Assembly (NCBI GenBank): GCA_027625915.1
Contig: JANTQA010000038.1
Coordinates: 442,001-506,000 of the forward strand
Direction: 5' to 3'
Source: Anaeramoeba flamelloides
Taxonomy: Eukaryota; Metamonada; Anaeramoebidae
DNA: 64,000 bases
The position numbers and the translations under genes were made by a program. The notes under the pieces are model-generated. The model worked only from the letters and a program-made list of their open reading frames with translations. It was not told where the DNA came from and searched no databases. This document shows, piece by piece, positions 33,290-45,505 of this stretch. Numbering within the stretch: position 1 is the stretch's first letter; each line of letters starts with the position of its first letter.

Positions 33290-34450
33290 GTTGTGAGATC
33301 TAAAAAGCTATTATAATAATAAAAAAAATCTTCAAGTAAATTTAATAGCAAAGTCAAAAAATTTTTTTTTTAATACAGAAATTGAAAAATGTAAGTAAAA
33401 ATCTGATTACTACAATACCAAACTTGCTTTTAAAACTATTTTCAGAAATAAATAATTGTTTTTAAAGGTCTGATCCATTTTTCAAATTTTTGAAAAGTTT
33501 AAAATCTAACATATTTAGAAATTATAATAATATCATGAAAAAAAATTATTCATTTGAAAAGAAAATTGAAATATTATTATTTTCCAAGGAAGTTTACAAA
33601 AATAAACTTTTAAAAAATAAACTAATAAGTTCTAATTAAGCTAGGAGAAAAAATATTCTTATTTTCAAAAAAAAATTACAATAATTACTGAGGTCAAAAT
33701 AAATTGTGGAAAAAAAGTTGATGTGTGTATCAAAATAAAAAGCGTGTTTTTTTGTTATAGAAGACCTAAACATTAACCAATCAAAGAAACTGATAAAAAA
33801 CCCTAAATAATATGGTATGGGTTTCTTAAAGTTCTATTATTTAAAAAGAAATTCTAAAAATGAAGGATCGAATTGCTGAATTTATCTCAAAAAATAGCGT
33901 AAATTTTTCAGAAAATTTTAATCGATCAAAAAAACAAAATAATTCAAAACAATTATGACTATTATGTAAAATTTTCAACTATTTGCATAATTTAAATTTT
34001 ACTGGAAATAACCAGACCTTTACTTTCAAAATTGATTTAAACATAGGTATACCTTTTGGTAGTAAATTGAAAGTTGCCTTGGTACAAGAAGAAAAAAAAA
34101 GCCTGGGATAATATTTTGAAACACAGATTAGAGTCTTTGTGAAGGCATTATTTTGATCACTATATTTTAAACTTTTAAAAGAAAAATTTTTTGATTCAAA
34201 GAACAGTTTAAATCGATTTTTTCAATTTATTGAATAAAAAAATACAAGAAAAAAACCAAAAAATCAAAAAGAAATTAAAAATTCTCCCAAAATACTTTTT
34301 TAAAATCTGTGTAATTCAATATATAATCTAAATAAATACAATATCATTTGATTATGTCTATTCAATAATTAATAACCCAATCTTAATTTTTTCAGTGGGT
34401 TATTAACAACATAAAGATTAAAGGGATCAATAATTTTTACAATTACTATT
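33290..34450 (+). repeat. dispersed repeat R1, copy 3
   Basis: Aligns with 13720-14480 and in part with 5600-5960. Anchors are AAAATCTTCAAGTAAATTTA, TCTGATCCATTTTTC, AAATCTAACATATTTAG, GATTCAAAGAACAGTTTAAA and AATAACCCAATCTTAATTTT. Confidence 0.5.
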
Positions 34451-34458
34451 TGTTGTAA

Positions 34459-34658
34459 AATAAATGGAACAAAATTTTCATTCGGCTTTCAAAAATTCTA
34501 ATTTATAAATCTATAACCGTTCACTTTTTTTAATTCTTAAAACCAGCTTAAATTATTAATTTACCTTTGAGAATTGGGGATTTTTGATAATTTATTTTAA
34601 TTCTTGAAATGTGTGATTCTTTGGAAAGCTGAATGAAAATTTCGATCTTTTTATTTTA
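34459..34658. repeat. small foldback, arms about 38 bp
   Basis: AAAATTTTCATTCGGCTTTC on the left pairs with GAAAGCTGAATGAAAATTTC on the right, about 120 bp apart. A similar arm (GAAAGCTGAATGAAAATTTT) lies near 55908-55927. Confidence 0.45.
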
Positions 34659-35305
34659 GAATCTAAATTAGTTCACCCAAGACATAGGCCTACAAGGGCA
34701 AAGTAAACGGATTGGGAACTAATTCGATATTATTTCTTAAAAATTTCTTGGTAAAGGAAAAAAAATATTATGAAAATTTTCAAATTTTGACCAAAAATTC
34801 AATATTTTTTTACATTCCAAACTTAAAACGTAAGAAAATCTACTGGGAAATTGAATTTTACAAAAAAAAGCGTCTTTAAATGAAAATAGATTGGAAATAA
34901 CATACGGAACAAAATTTTGAATTTGGAATTCTTCATCATTTCACTATAATGAATTAATAAAATTTGTAAAAACAAGTTAGACCAAACTAATATCTTTATT
35001 AACCTTTCACCTCTAATAATCAAGTTTATTCATAATATAATCAAAATTCCAGAACTCTTAAATTCATGAGACTATTTTATTTATTGTTTTTAGTATAAAA
35101 AAACTTTTTAAAAATCTCTAGTCAAGAAAAAAAAGCATTCTTCGGGTAAAAAATTATAAATAAACTGAAGAATGAATTTTTGTTTAATTCAACTTAAAGA
35201 TTTTATAAATAATAGATAATAAAGATTAGTTTTCAAAACACTCTTACTCATTTAAAAAAGCTTAAATACGAAAAAAAAATAACTTATGATAAATATTGAA
35301 AGTGC

Positions 35306-35662
35306 CAGTAGAGTTTTTTTTTACTTTTTGAAATAAACTGAAAATTTAATAAAATTCCAATTTTTTATAAAAATTAAAAAAAACCTAACAGAAGTGTCAG
35401 TTAAGTGCCTAGCTTTTTTTTAATTTAAGAAATTAAAAGAAAATTTCAAAAATTTTCTTTTAATTTCTTTGTTTAAAAAAAAGATAACAGTGGTTTTCCT
35501 GAATTTAAAAGAATCGAGTAAAATCATCTAGATTTTACTCTATTCTTTTAAATTCTGGAAAACCTTATTAAAGTGTCCTATTTTTTTTTAATTTTTGAAA
35601 TAAACTGAAAATCTAAGAAATTTTCAGTTTATTACAAAAATTAAAAAAAACCTAACAAAAAA
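35306..35662. repeat. palindrome cluster with a 33-bp-arm hairpin
   Basis: Nested inverted repeats. The strongest is at 35492-35564: GGTTTTCCTGAATTTAAAAG pairs with CTTTTAAATTCTGGAAAACC, with TCGAGTAAAATC inside. Outer words (AAATAAACTGAAAATTTAA, AAAAAAACCTAACA) repeat direct and inverted. It is related to 20399-20690 by the CTGGAAAACC and AAACAGAAAA style words. Confidence 0.55.
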
Positions 35663-36197
35663 ATCAAAAACAAAATATTTTTTTCAATTATTATATCAAT
35701 AAATAATTCGATAATCCTCAAAATAATTGATTATCCGTGAGAAAAATATTTATTAAATTTAAAATACTTTTTAAAATATAATTAAATGATTTCTGATCTA
35801 GAACCAAAAAAATTTTCAAATTATTTGCTATTTAGTAAATTATAAAAAATCTTAATGGAAAATTGTATTTTTCAACTTAAATTGTAAAATATCTAAAATA
35901 TTTTTTGATCAATGTACTTTTATTAATCAATAGTGTTTATTCTAAGTGAGGTCATCAAAGTCAAAAATTAGCAAATGTTTAATTTTTTTTTTCAAGAATT
36001 TTTTCATGATCTTTTTCTCAAAATATTTGTATCGATTTTTTTATGACTTTCCAAATATTTTTTTTAGAAATGAAATAATCAAGATTTTGGTCTAATAACT
36101 TAACTAGCTATAAGAAGTTAAGATCATTAACCTCAACCTTTTTTCAAATTGTGAGAGAATCTATTTGGAATTCATTTTTAGAATTATTTTTTCCAAA
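35663..36197. other. upstream region of the CAP-Gly/RasGEF gene
   Basis: AT-rich DNA. No gene or clear promoter motif. CTAGCTATAAGAAG at 36106 and T runs only. Confidence 0.35.
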
Positions 36198-39100
36198 ATG
36201 GATCCTTTCGAAATTGGAAAACAATTGATTGTTGATGGTCAAAAAGCAACAGTCCGTTTTATAGGAACTACCGATTTTGCAGAGGGAAATTGGGTTGGAC
36301 TAGAATTAACAAAACTAAGTAAATTTCTCATCACAAAAATCGCTTTTTTTCTTTTTAATTATTTTTTTCTTTTAATCTCAAAAAAACATAAACAAAAACC
36401 AAAAACAAAAAAAACAAAAAAACAAAAAAAAAAAATATAATCAAAAAAAACTTTCCTCCCCCCAATAGAAGGAAACAATAATGGAACAATTAGCAGTGTA
36501 GAGTATTTTAAGTGTAAACCAAACTCTGGTTTATTTATCCGTTCAGAATATTTGAAATTAAACAAAACAAAAACAAAAACAAAAACAAATTCACTAAATG
36601 TTCGCGATTCTTTGAGAAACATGGGGAACTTTTCTGATCTATCACTTCAAAGGACCATCTATTTGCATAGCAAATCACTAGACTTTTTGGTTGAAGATCA
36701 AAAACAATTAACAAAAGAAATTGAAAGTCTAGAAACCAAATTAATAGAAAATGGGATCGACAATTCCGTTTTGAAAGAAATCGAGGAAGAACAGAAACTT
36801 GAAAAAATTATTAAACAATTGGAATTAGTCAACAACGAAATCCAACATAACGATCAACAAATTGAGTACTTTGAAAGTGGCTTGGAACAAATTCAGAGAG
36901 ACACAAAAAAGGATACCTTACAACCAAAAATTGATCAAGTCAATAAAATAAATAAGAAATTAGAAAAATCAGAACAAAGTTTATCGAAGGAAAAACAGAA
37001 AATGAAATTGCTAAAAGAAAGAAACGACTCCTTACAAATTGATTTAAAATTCGCCAAATCTACAGGCGAAAGGCAAATTCGTAAGAAATTTTTCCTTTTT
37101 TTATTCTTAATTTTTAATTTGAGAGTGTTTGTGGAAGAAAAAAGAAAAATCGATGAAAGACCTCATAATAAAGAATAAAGATTAAAAATAAGGAATAACA
37201 AATAAAGAAAAAAGAATAAAGAAAAAAGAATAAAGAAAAAGAATCAAGAATAAAGAAACAAAAAAAAACAAGAAACAAGAAACAAAGAAACAAAAAAAAA
37301 AACAAAACTAGAAAATTAATACAAACAAAGCCCATTTCTCTAAATTTAAACCAACCCAATTCAATTTTCTCTTCCATAACCAACTTAACCAATTCTGATT
37401 TTACATTAACTCTACTTTTTTTTCAACCAATTTTACTCCTTTTTAATTATCTATCAACAAAGAAAAATTAAATCAGAAAATATCCAAAAGAGAAAAATTA
37501 ATTACTTTTTTGGAACTCCAAAGAAAGAATTTGATCAAGCAAATATCATCTCCGTCAACAATTGTACCAAATAGTGAGAATTTAAAAAAAGAAATCAAAT
37601 TTTTAGAAAAGGAATTAGAAGAGTCTAAAAAAGAATTAGCATTTACAGAAGAAAAAATCGAGCAAACAAAACCATTGCTACCACCCATAGCACTCTCAAA
37701 AAATAAACCAGAATGGATACCCATTTTATTGAGAAGAAATCCAAAAATTTTACATATGAGAGAAAGGTTAAAGGTATTTACCAAAAAATTATCTTTTTCA
37801 AGGTTTTACCAAACGTCCAAATCAGAAAAATCTGAATTAATTAATTCAAATTTTGTGCTGTCTTTAATAATACAACACTATGCAAAAGAAGGGAAAAAAT
37901 CTTTGGTAGATTTTTTAAAAAAAAAATTTTCAATTACAAGTAAATATTTTCTTTTTCTTTTTCTGATCCTTTTCCGTATTTCTTGTGGTTTATTTATATT
38001 TAACATACTGCCCACAACAACAAAACAAAAAAAAAGCCAATTAATAATAAATAATATTTTTTAACAAAAGATATATAATCTTTTAAAAACACAAACATGT
38101 TGGCTAAAAAAAAATAATATTTTAAAAAAATCACATAATTTTTTTTTTTTTTTAAATTTCTACACTTCAGCAATACACAGTTCAACTAAATTAAGTTTCA
38201 ATTACTTCTGACGAACCTAATATATATAAATAAATATATAACATGTTATAAACATTTAAAATGTTATAAAATTTGATAATAACAACTTTTATAACATTTC
38301 TATTAGTTATCAAATTAGTAACATGTTATAAATATGGTATAAACCTGCTATTTATTTTTTTTTAAACTCAAACTTTTTATTTGAGAAAATTTAAGTAAAT
38401 AATTTTAGATAACTACAGATAAGAAAGAGATTAGAACTCTGAAAAGTTTAAGATGGCATTGTAGTTGTTGTGTAAAGATTTTGAGAATTCGTTGTATTAT
38501 TAGGCAAAGTTTGGGAATTTTCTGATCTTCTTATTTCCAATTCTAACAAAGTGAATTAAGATGTATTTTACCAATAATTTTGTCATTAAATCTGTTATTT
38601 AAAGTTATTTAACAGTACTTTGAAATTTTTATTTACGACGTTATTTAATCGATAACACTGAGATTTGTGAGTGTCTCAATTTAAAACCAATTGAACACAT
38701 ATTTTGGCTCAAGGGACCAAAATACTTGTTCAATAAAAACTAAAAAAAAAGTGCTTGATCATTTGGCGAAAGTTTGGAAAAGGAATAAATTCCATTTCTT
38801 TATTGAAAACAATGTCTATTTACAAACTTTGTTTTTTTCTCTTTTCCAAAAAAAAGCAATATCATTTTTAAAAAAAAAATTTTGTTTGATCTCTTTTTTC
38901 TTCGAAAAAAGGAACGAAGAGACCATTTATAAGAGGTTTTTGGAAAGGGGAAAAAAATATTTGATCATTTAAGGAAAAAAAAAGAAAAAAAAAACATTTT
39001 TTTTTACTATGTCAAGTCAAGAAATTTTAGAGGAATGTTCAAAATACTTCACAGTTAAGAACCAATAGACGCATGAAGATTTAAAAGTTTGATAGTTTTC

Positions 39101-42100
39101 CAGAATTGACTGACAAACGGAAAATAAAAGGAGAGATAGATCTCATTGAATGGATGAACGATCTAGTTTATCTCTATAAAATTTAAACCAAGTTTTGTCT
39201 CCAATGATGAAAATGAAAAATTTAACTTCAATGTTTTCACAAAATACATTGGAGAGAATGAGATCCTTTGAAGAGTAAGTTCTTCAAAGTAACATTAAAA
39301 AATTACAAATTAGTTGTTTTGGTTAAATTTATTTGTTTGTTTTTTGTTTTGACGAGTTAGATCCCGAGTTAAAAAATAAATAGCATCTCATATTGTTTCA
39401 TTTGTTCAACAATCACCAGTTATAATTCTTCGTTTTGGTTCTCCTTCCAGACTCAAAAAATGAGATTGTTCTAGTGCTAAGATGATATTAATCGTCGTTC
39501 TTCGAACTCCTCAATATCATCTTATGTCACTTCGAACAATCTCATTTTTTTCGTTCTTCCAGGCCAAACTCAAATTATAACAAGAAGATTGTTTCCAAAT
39601 CAAAACAATAAACACAGTAATAAGAATAATTTTTCAAAAAATATGAAAAAAATCATCATATAAAAGGGAATTTTGTTACAAAAATACTATATTGCTTTTT
39701 TTCAACTCAAACTTTTTCATTGTAAAAATTACAAGTAAATAATTCTTGATAACTACTGATAAGAAAGCGATTAGAACTCGTAAAAGTTTAGGAAAGTACT
39801 GTAGCCACTGTGGAAAGATTTTGGGAAATCCTTTAGTTATTAGAAAAAGTTTGAAAATTTTCTGATCTTCTTATTTTCAATTTTAATTTGGGTAAAATAA
39901 GAAGTATTTTACTAATAAATTAGACTTTAAAAATGAGAAAGTTATTTTAGAAGAGTTTAAATAATTTTTTTAGTGACATTTTTAATCTTATAAATCCCAA
40001 AAGATCGCTCGTCTCAAGGATTTATGTCATTGTTAAAGTAATTTTGTTCAACGAACCATTTATTTGTTCAATGGAAGATAAAGAAAAAAGTCCATAATCA
40101 ATTCCTTAAAGGTTGGAAATGTAATAAATTCTCTTTCTTTGTTTAAAAACAATGCCGAAAACCAAACAGTGTTTTTGGTTTTGGTTTGAAAAGAAATCAA
40201 TATCATTTTTTAAAAATAAAAAACATTTTGTTTCTTTTTTTCTTCGAAAAAAGAAGAGAAGAGATCATTTATAAAAGAATTTCAAAAGGCAAAAAAAACA
40301 CAATTAAAAAATTTAGATATTAAATAAAAAAAAAACATTTAATTTTACTACGTAAATTCAAGCAATTTTTAGAAGAATGTCTCAAAATCATTCATTGTTA
40401 AGAACACATAATAGATGCTGGCAGGTTTTTATGTTTGATCGCCTTATGATGTTTCTAAACAAATGTGGAATAAAGTGGGAGATAGAGACTCATTGAAAAG
40501 TTGGATTGATCTAGTTTGTCTCTGTGGGATTTTAAACGGAATTTTGTCCCAAATGTACAAAATGTAAAATTTTAAACTTCAATGTTTTAGATAACTCCAT
40601 TGATAAAAAAAAAAAAAAAAAGATAATTTGAAGATCAATTTCTTCAAAGTACCATTGAAAAAATTAACAAATTGGTTTTTAATTGTTTAAATTAGTCTGT
40701 TTTTTTTATTGTCTTTTTGTTTCGTAGAGTTAGATACTTAATTCCAAAAAATAAATAGCATCTCATATTGTTTCATTTGTTCAAAAAATTCCTGTTATAA
40801 TTCCTCGTTTTTGGATCCCCTTCCGGACTCAAAATAATGATACTGTTCTAGTTCTAAGAGGCTATTAATCGTTGTTCTTCGAACTCCTCACAATATAATC
40901 TTATATCACTTCGAATAATATCATGTTTCTTGTTCTTCCATAACAAACTTGTAACATAACAAGGTCATTGTTTCCAAATCAAAACTAGAAAGACATTTAT
41001 ATAGATGTTATTAAAAAAAAATTATAAAAGTTAAATACTCAAAAAGAAGGAGAAGGACTTTTATTCTTAATTATTAACCGATTAAAAAAAAAAACATATA
41101 AACCCCAGTTGTGTTTTTTGTCAAATACAAAGCTGTCCAATACAAAGATAGAAGAAGAATTACAAAAAGAAAACAAATGTACAAACAATCTTTATAATTA
41201 GTAATTCATCGTGCAGCTATGTTACTGAGAAAGTTTTTGAAACGTTATCCATCTCCTTTAAACTTTCATAGAAGAAAGAAAATGATATAAACCAAGACAA
41301 CATTCTTTAAAAAATATGAATGAAAGTGTTAGTTGTTTTAGAAGCATTTTTATTCAGAGCGATATATAAGACCATAATATGACTGATGAACTATTATTTA
41401 CCTTTTTTTTTATTGCTGTTGTTCATCTAAAGGATCCTTCGATAGGTTTATCAACCAAATCAAAACAAAAGACAATAAAACTCTTGATCTGATCCTTGAT
41501 TTAATCAAGTGTCTTTTTTGTTGTTTTATAAAAAGAATAACTTTTTTTTCAAGGATCTATTTTTTGATCAAAGATTTTTCTTTTTAAAAATATTGTTGAA
41601 TTATTTAAAAATTCATCAACTATTATATCGTAATTAATTTTTTATTACCATATTTTGACATTTTTCAGGATATTTTTACAATGATTGTAATTTTATAGAA
41701 CATCAAGATTTTTAAGTAATTATTGCGATTTTATAGAATATCGTGATTTGTATTTAATATCAGGATATTATCGATTATCGTGATTTTCTACAATATCAAG
41801 ATTCAATAAAAATGATCCCGATTTTTGATACTTTATTGCGATTTGATAAAGATATCGCCAAATCTTCTATTATTTGCCCAGTGAAGGTTATCCCATTTTT
41901 TTTTTTATAAAAAAAATCAATCTATTATAAACTCAAATTCAAAATTTTCCACACAGCTAAAACGTTCCAAACAATCACAATAATACAATTTCATTGAAAT
42001 TGAAAATAATTTTGATTTTGGTCAAATATGAAAATCATTTTTTCATCTTTTAATTTTTGTTTTCATTTCATTGTTTGAATTACGTAATTTGTTTCATCCA

Positions 42101-45100
42101 TCAAAATTTTTCTACAAGGTTTATATTAGGTTAAAGTCAAGTTGTTCCAAATAAAAGAACTCAAATAAAATTAGTTGGTAGTATCTAACCTTTGATCGAT
42201 CAATATTCCTAATAGAATTTCAACAAATTTACTAATGTATTTTTTTGTTTTGCTCTCTCCAAAATTTTTAACACACCCATGATTTATTTGTATTGATAAT
42301 TATTTATTTATTGTTTTGTGGGTATTGTAATTTATAAATAAGTGTTAACATTTCAATTAGTGAATGGTTTTAATTTGGTATTTCTTCTTGAATTGATTAA
42401 ATAAGTTTTTTTCTTCACAAATCAAATTTTGGTGTGTTAAAAATTTTGAATTGGGGTTTACAATTTCATTGAAATTGCAAATAATTTTGATTTTTGATTA
42501 ATAATTATTATATTTAATAATTAGTGTTGGGAATTGTGATTAATTAACAAATAAAGAAAATGGTTAGAAAAAACATTTTTCTTAAAAACAATAATTTTTT
42601 CCTTCCTCTAGTAATTTTCAATCTTTCCGCGATTTTGTAACATATCATGCTTTATTGGTTATTTGTGATAAGATGATAGTAATTCCGATTTTAAAGTTAA
42701 ATAGTGATTAATTAATATTATTGCAATTTTTTATAATACCATCAAATAAATTATTTTATTATTTATTAAAAATAAGGAATTATTCTTTTCTTTAAAAGTA
42801 TTTAAATAAAAATGAATTTTGTCAATTTAGTATCTTTATTTAAAAAATCCATTCATAAAAATTAATTCCTATCTTCTATTACTATTTCTTTCTTAACAAA
42901 ATAATTAAAAAAAAAATAAAAAATTAATAATAAATAATAAAAAAGTTCCTGAATCATTATTAAAAAATGAAAATAAAATTGAAAGCGATTTATATTCCTT
43001 AGTTCGATTAGTCTTAAAAACAAATGAAATCTTGTTTAGAACTTCTTTTCGAAGAGAATCAGATAAGGATATCGATGAAGAACAAGAGGAAATTGAAACC
43101 TTAAGATTAGATCGTAAAGATGTTTCAATATGGGACGAACCGCCAGATAATACGGATAATATCATTTTTGATGAAAAAGAAAAAAAAAAGCTAGGCTTAA
43201 ATTTTTCAAGAAATATTTTAGAAACTGTTATTTCTGCAAACATCAATAAATTAATTGAAAGGTTGACTTGGTGGCAAGCATCTGGTAAGTTTTGTTTTTT
43301 TTATTGTAAATTTATTATATTTTATTCTTAATATAATAATGACTTTTGTGTAAATAATCGATATTTCGGTAATTTTACAAAATAAAAACAAAAATGAAGG
43401 AAAAAGTTTAGACATTTATTATCAGACTTGAAAATTTGGATGAATTCTAAAAAAAATATAGAAATTATTTTCAAAAATAGTGAATTATAGAATTAATTTA
43501 TAAATGTTAGAGTTGCATCTTGAAACATTCCATCCTTCTATGAATATTTTTGTAAAAATAATTAAACAAAAATAGATCAATAAAAATTAAAGAAAAATAT
43601 TAAATTATTTACGAGTTGCGATATATTTTTGATTAAAAAGGGGAAATTGCTCATTTTAAATAACACAATCAAATAAATCACCCCCTTTTTTTTTGTTTTT
43701 ATTTTTTATTGTTTATTAGGAGAAGCGATTCAACAAAATTACTCCTTGTTTACCTGAAACAGTAAATTTTTATTTAGAGTTTTTTATCCTAGATATAATG
43801 TAGGTAAGATTATAACTCATTGGATAACTTTTCTTGAAGAAAAAAAAAATGGAATTTATTTTTAAATAAAGAACAAAAAAAAAAGATTGAAAAAAAAAAA
43901 AGAAAAAAGAAAAAAGAAAAACAAAAATTTGACAAAATTAGAAAAATTAATTTTATCTAAAAATCGAAATTTTATTTTATAAAAAATATGAAATAAAACC
44001 ACACAAAACAACTTCCAATTAACATTATCGAGTGAGTCAACCTTTTTGAATAGTTTATTTCGATTTTTTTTGGTAGAATTTTATCATTTATCTAAAATAT
44101 CAATCGAATTGAAATTTTTTTGGGTTCGATTAAATATAACGAATCAAAAAATTTTTTTTTTTTTGTCAAGTGAAAAATGAAAAATAATAATTTTTTTAAA
44201 TCCTATTATTTGAATTCTGAATTGGTCCAATTTCTTTTTAAAATCGATTTTATATTTCAATAAATTAATTTATTATTTTTTTTTTTTTCTTTTCATTTCA
44301 TCCTAAAATCTCGTAATATATATATATATATTATTCTTTTAAACAACCAAAAATCAAAAATAGATTCTGAATATATTAGAGTATTTTTAACAACCCATAG
44401 ATCTTTTATGACTTCAGAATATTTATTATTAAAACTTTTCCAAAGATATCAAGTGCCAGAAACCAGAGAAGGGTTAAAAAAAAAAGAATGGGACAAAAGG
44501 AAAAAACTGATTCAATTAAGGGTCTTTTCTGTACTTCGTGCATGGCTTTTAGAATATTTTGAACAATTTACACCAACAATGATTCGAATGATTGAAAATT
44601 TCAGCGTGCAAGTTATGGCACGGTCACATCCATCCCATCCCAAGCAGTTACAAAAATTGATTCAAAAAAAAAAACAAAAAACCCTTGCAAAAGATAAACA
44701 CAAAATTCAATTTTCGGAACCACCACCAAAACCAAGAGTAACAAAAAACATTTTTTCGAAAAATCTTCAATTATCACAAATTGATGAATTAGAGTTTGCA
44801 AGGCAATTATCATTGTATATTCATAAACTATTTTTAAAAATCGATTCTACAGAACTTCTTGCAGCATGTATTTCAAGACAATTTTCAGTTGAACATTCAC
44901 CAAATTTATTTAAACTTGAAAATTTATTTAATCAACAAGTGGGTTACTTTGTATGGGAGATATTAAAACATGAAAAGCCGAGGGATCGAGTAAAAGAAAT
45001 CACTAGGGTAATTAAAATTGGTGAGCATTTATATAACTTGCATAATTTGGAAAGCCTCTTCGCTCTGGTTGCTGCTCTTCAGCATAAATCTATTCAAAGT

Positions 45101-45505
45101 TTGGATTCCAACATGAGCGAAGTTCCTAAGAATAGTTTGAAACTTTTTAACAAATTTAAAAAAATTACAAACCCAGATTCCAATTACGCCTCAAGCAGAC
45201 GTTTCTTACAAAAATATACCAGGGTGTCAATTCCATACCACGTTATGCATGTTTCCTTAATGCGGGAATTTCAAAAGGGTTCGCAAGATGACATTGAAGG
45301 AAGAATAAATTTAATGAAAAGAAGATTACTTTTTAATGTAATTGAAGACGTCAAATCTTACCAGACAAGAAAATATAATTTCCAAAAAGTTAAACAAATT
45401 CAAGTGCTTTTTGATAAATTGGAAGATCCTAAAAATGAACAAGAGTTGTTAATCAGAAGTGATTATTTACAAAATGGCTCTGAGAAAAAATCACACCAAG
45501 ATTAA
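36198..45505 (+). CDS. CAP-Gly, coiled-coil, LisH-like, RasGEF fusion protein, five exons
   Basis: Exons 36198-36318, 36469-37080, 37463-37939, 42946-43284 and 44364-45505 join in phase to 896 residues. Domains: CAP-Gly, residues 1-68 (GNWVGLEL, GNNNGTI, YFKCKPNSGLF), a microtubule-end and EB/tubulin-tail binder; coiled coil, about 85-300; LisH-like, about 372-403 (NFVLSLIIQHYAKEGKKSLV); RasGEF_N, about 500-620 (SEYIRVFLTTHRSFMTSEYL); CDC25/RasGEF catalytic domain, about 656-871 (ARQLSLYIHKLFL through IPYHVMHVSLMREF), which loads GTP on Ras-type GTPases. The RasGEF exon at 42946 has no in-frame ATG. Its only possible acceptor (AAAAAAG before TTCCTG) is phase-matched to the LisH exon donor, so I join them across a 5,006-bp intron. 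Alternative: an exon at 38171-38211 would end a 416-residue CAP-Gly/LisH protein, leaving the RasGEF without a start. Each half is sure; the fusion is inference. Confidence 0.6.
38171..38211 (+). other. alternative terminal exon of the CAP-Gly gene
   Basis: Follows TTTCTACACTTCAG, a better-looking acceptor than the one at 42945. It is in phase with the donor at 37940 and adds TTIHSSTKLSFNYF then a stop. If used, the product is 416 residues with CAP-Gly, coiled coil and LisH only. It could be an alternative isoform or the sole form. Confidence 0.35.
38350..39612 (+). repeat. 1.3-kb tandem duplication, unit 1
   Basis: Starts AAACTCAAACTTTTTATTTG and ends TTGTTTCCAAATCAAAACAA. It is paired with 39700-40987 over the whole length at about 75 per cent by eye. 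Coding-like patches survive (MSSQEILEECSKYFTVKN near 39008) but are not shared as an open frame with unit 2. It lies inside the proposed long intron of the CAP-Gly/RasGEF gene. Confidence 0.7.
39455..39550 (+). ncRNA. long hairpin in tandem unit 1
   Basis: AAAAAATGAGATTGTTC pairs with GAACAATCTCATTTTTT, AGTG with CACT, and TAAGATGATATT with AATATCATCTTA. The 23-base loop itself holds GTTC-TTC-GAAC. The arms are essentially perfect, about 33 pairs. It could be an RNA structure or only a foldback in DNA; nothing shows transcription. Confidence 0.35.
39700..40987 (+). repeat. 1.3-kb tandem duplication, unit 2
   Basis: Same order as unit 1: AACTCAAACTTTTTC, GATAACTACTGATAAGAAAG, TTTTCTGATCTTCTTATTTT, GATCTAGTTTGTCTCTGT, AAATAGCATCTCATATTGTT and TTGTTTCCAAATCAAAAC. 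One patch reads MWNKVGDRDSLKSWIDLVCL without a stop; unit 1 is shifted there. Confidence 0.7.
40831..40925 (+). ncRNA. hairpin of tandem unit 2
   Basis: Counterpart of the unit 1 hairpin. ATGATACTGTTC faces GAATAATATCAT with one G-C to T-A double change, one G-T wobble and one mismatch. The inner stem has three mismatches. The loop GTTCTTCGAACTCCTC is identical. Confidence 0.3.
41670..41880 (+). repeat. degenerate tandem repeat, about 27-bp period
   Basis: Several diverged copies of ATTGCGATTTTATAGAATATC and ATCGTGATTT. A trace recurs near 42620-42740 (CGCGATTTTGTAACATATCATG). Non-coding, within the long intron. Confidence 0.4.
41928..42460 (+). mobile_element. about 535-bp TIR element, in the RasGEF intron
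   Basis: TAAACTCAAATTCAAAATTT ... AAAAATTTTGAATTGGGGTTTA. Very similar to 45801-46340 in the same orientation (CACAATAATACAATTTCATT, TTGTTTGAATTACGTAATTT). Non-coding, with TA-rich flanks. Confidence 0.75.

Noticed and set aside
38664-38720. LNLKPIEHIFWLK resembles the PDLNPIEHLW motif of Tc1/mariner transposases
   Set aside because: The match is one short stretch. The upstream DDE region is not readable and the tandem partner at 40.0 kb does not keep it. Too thin to call a transposase remnant.
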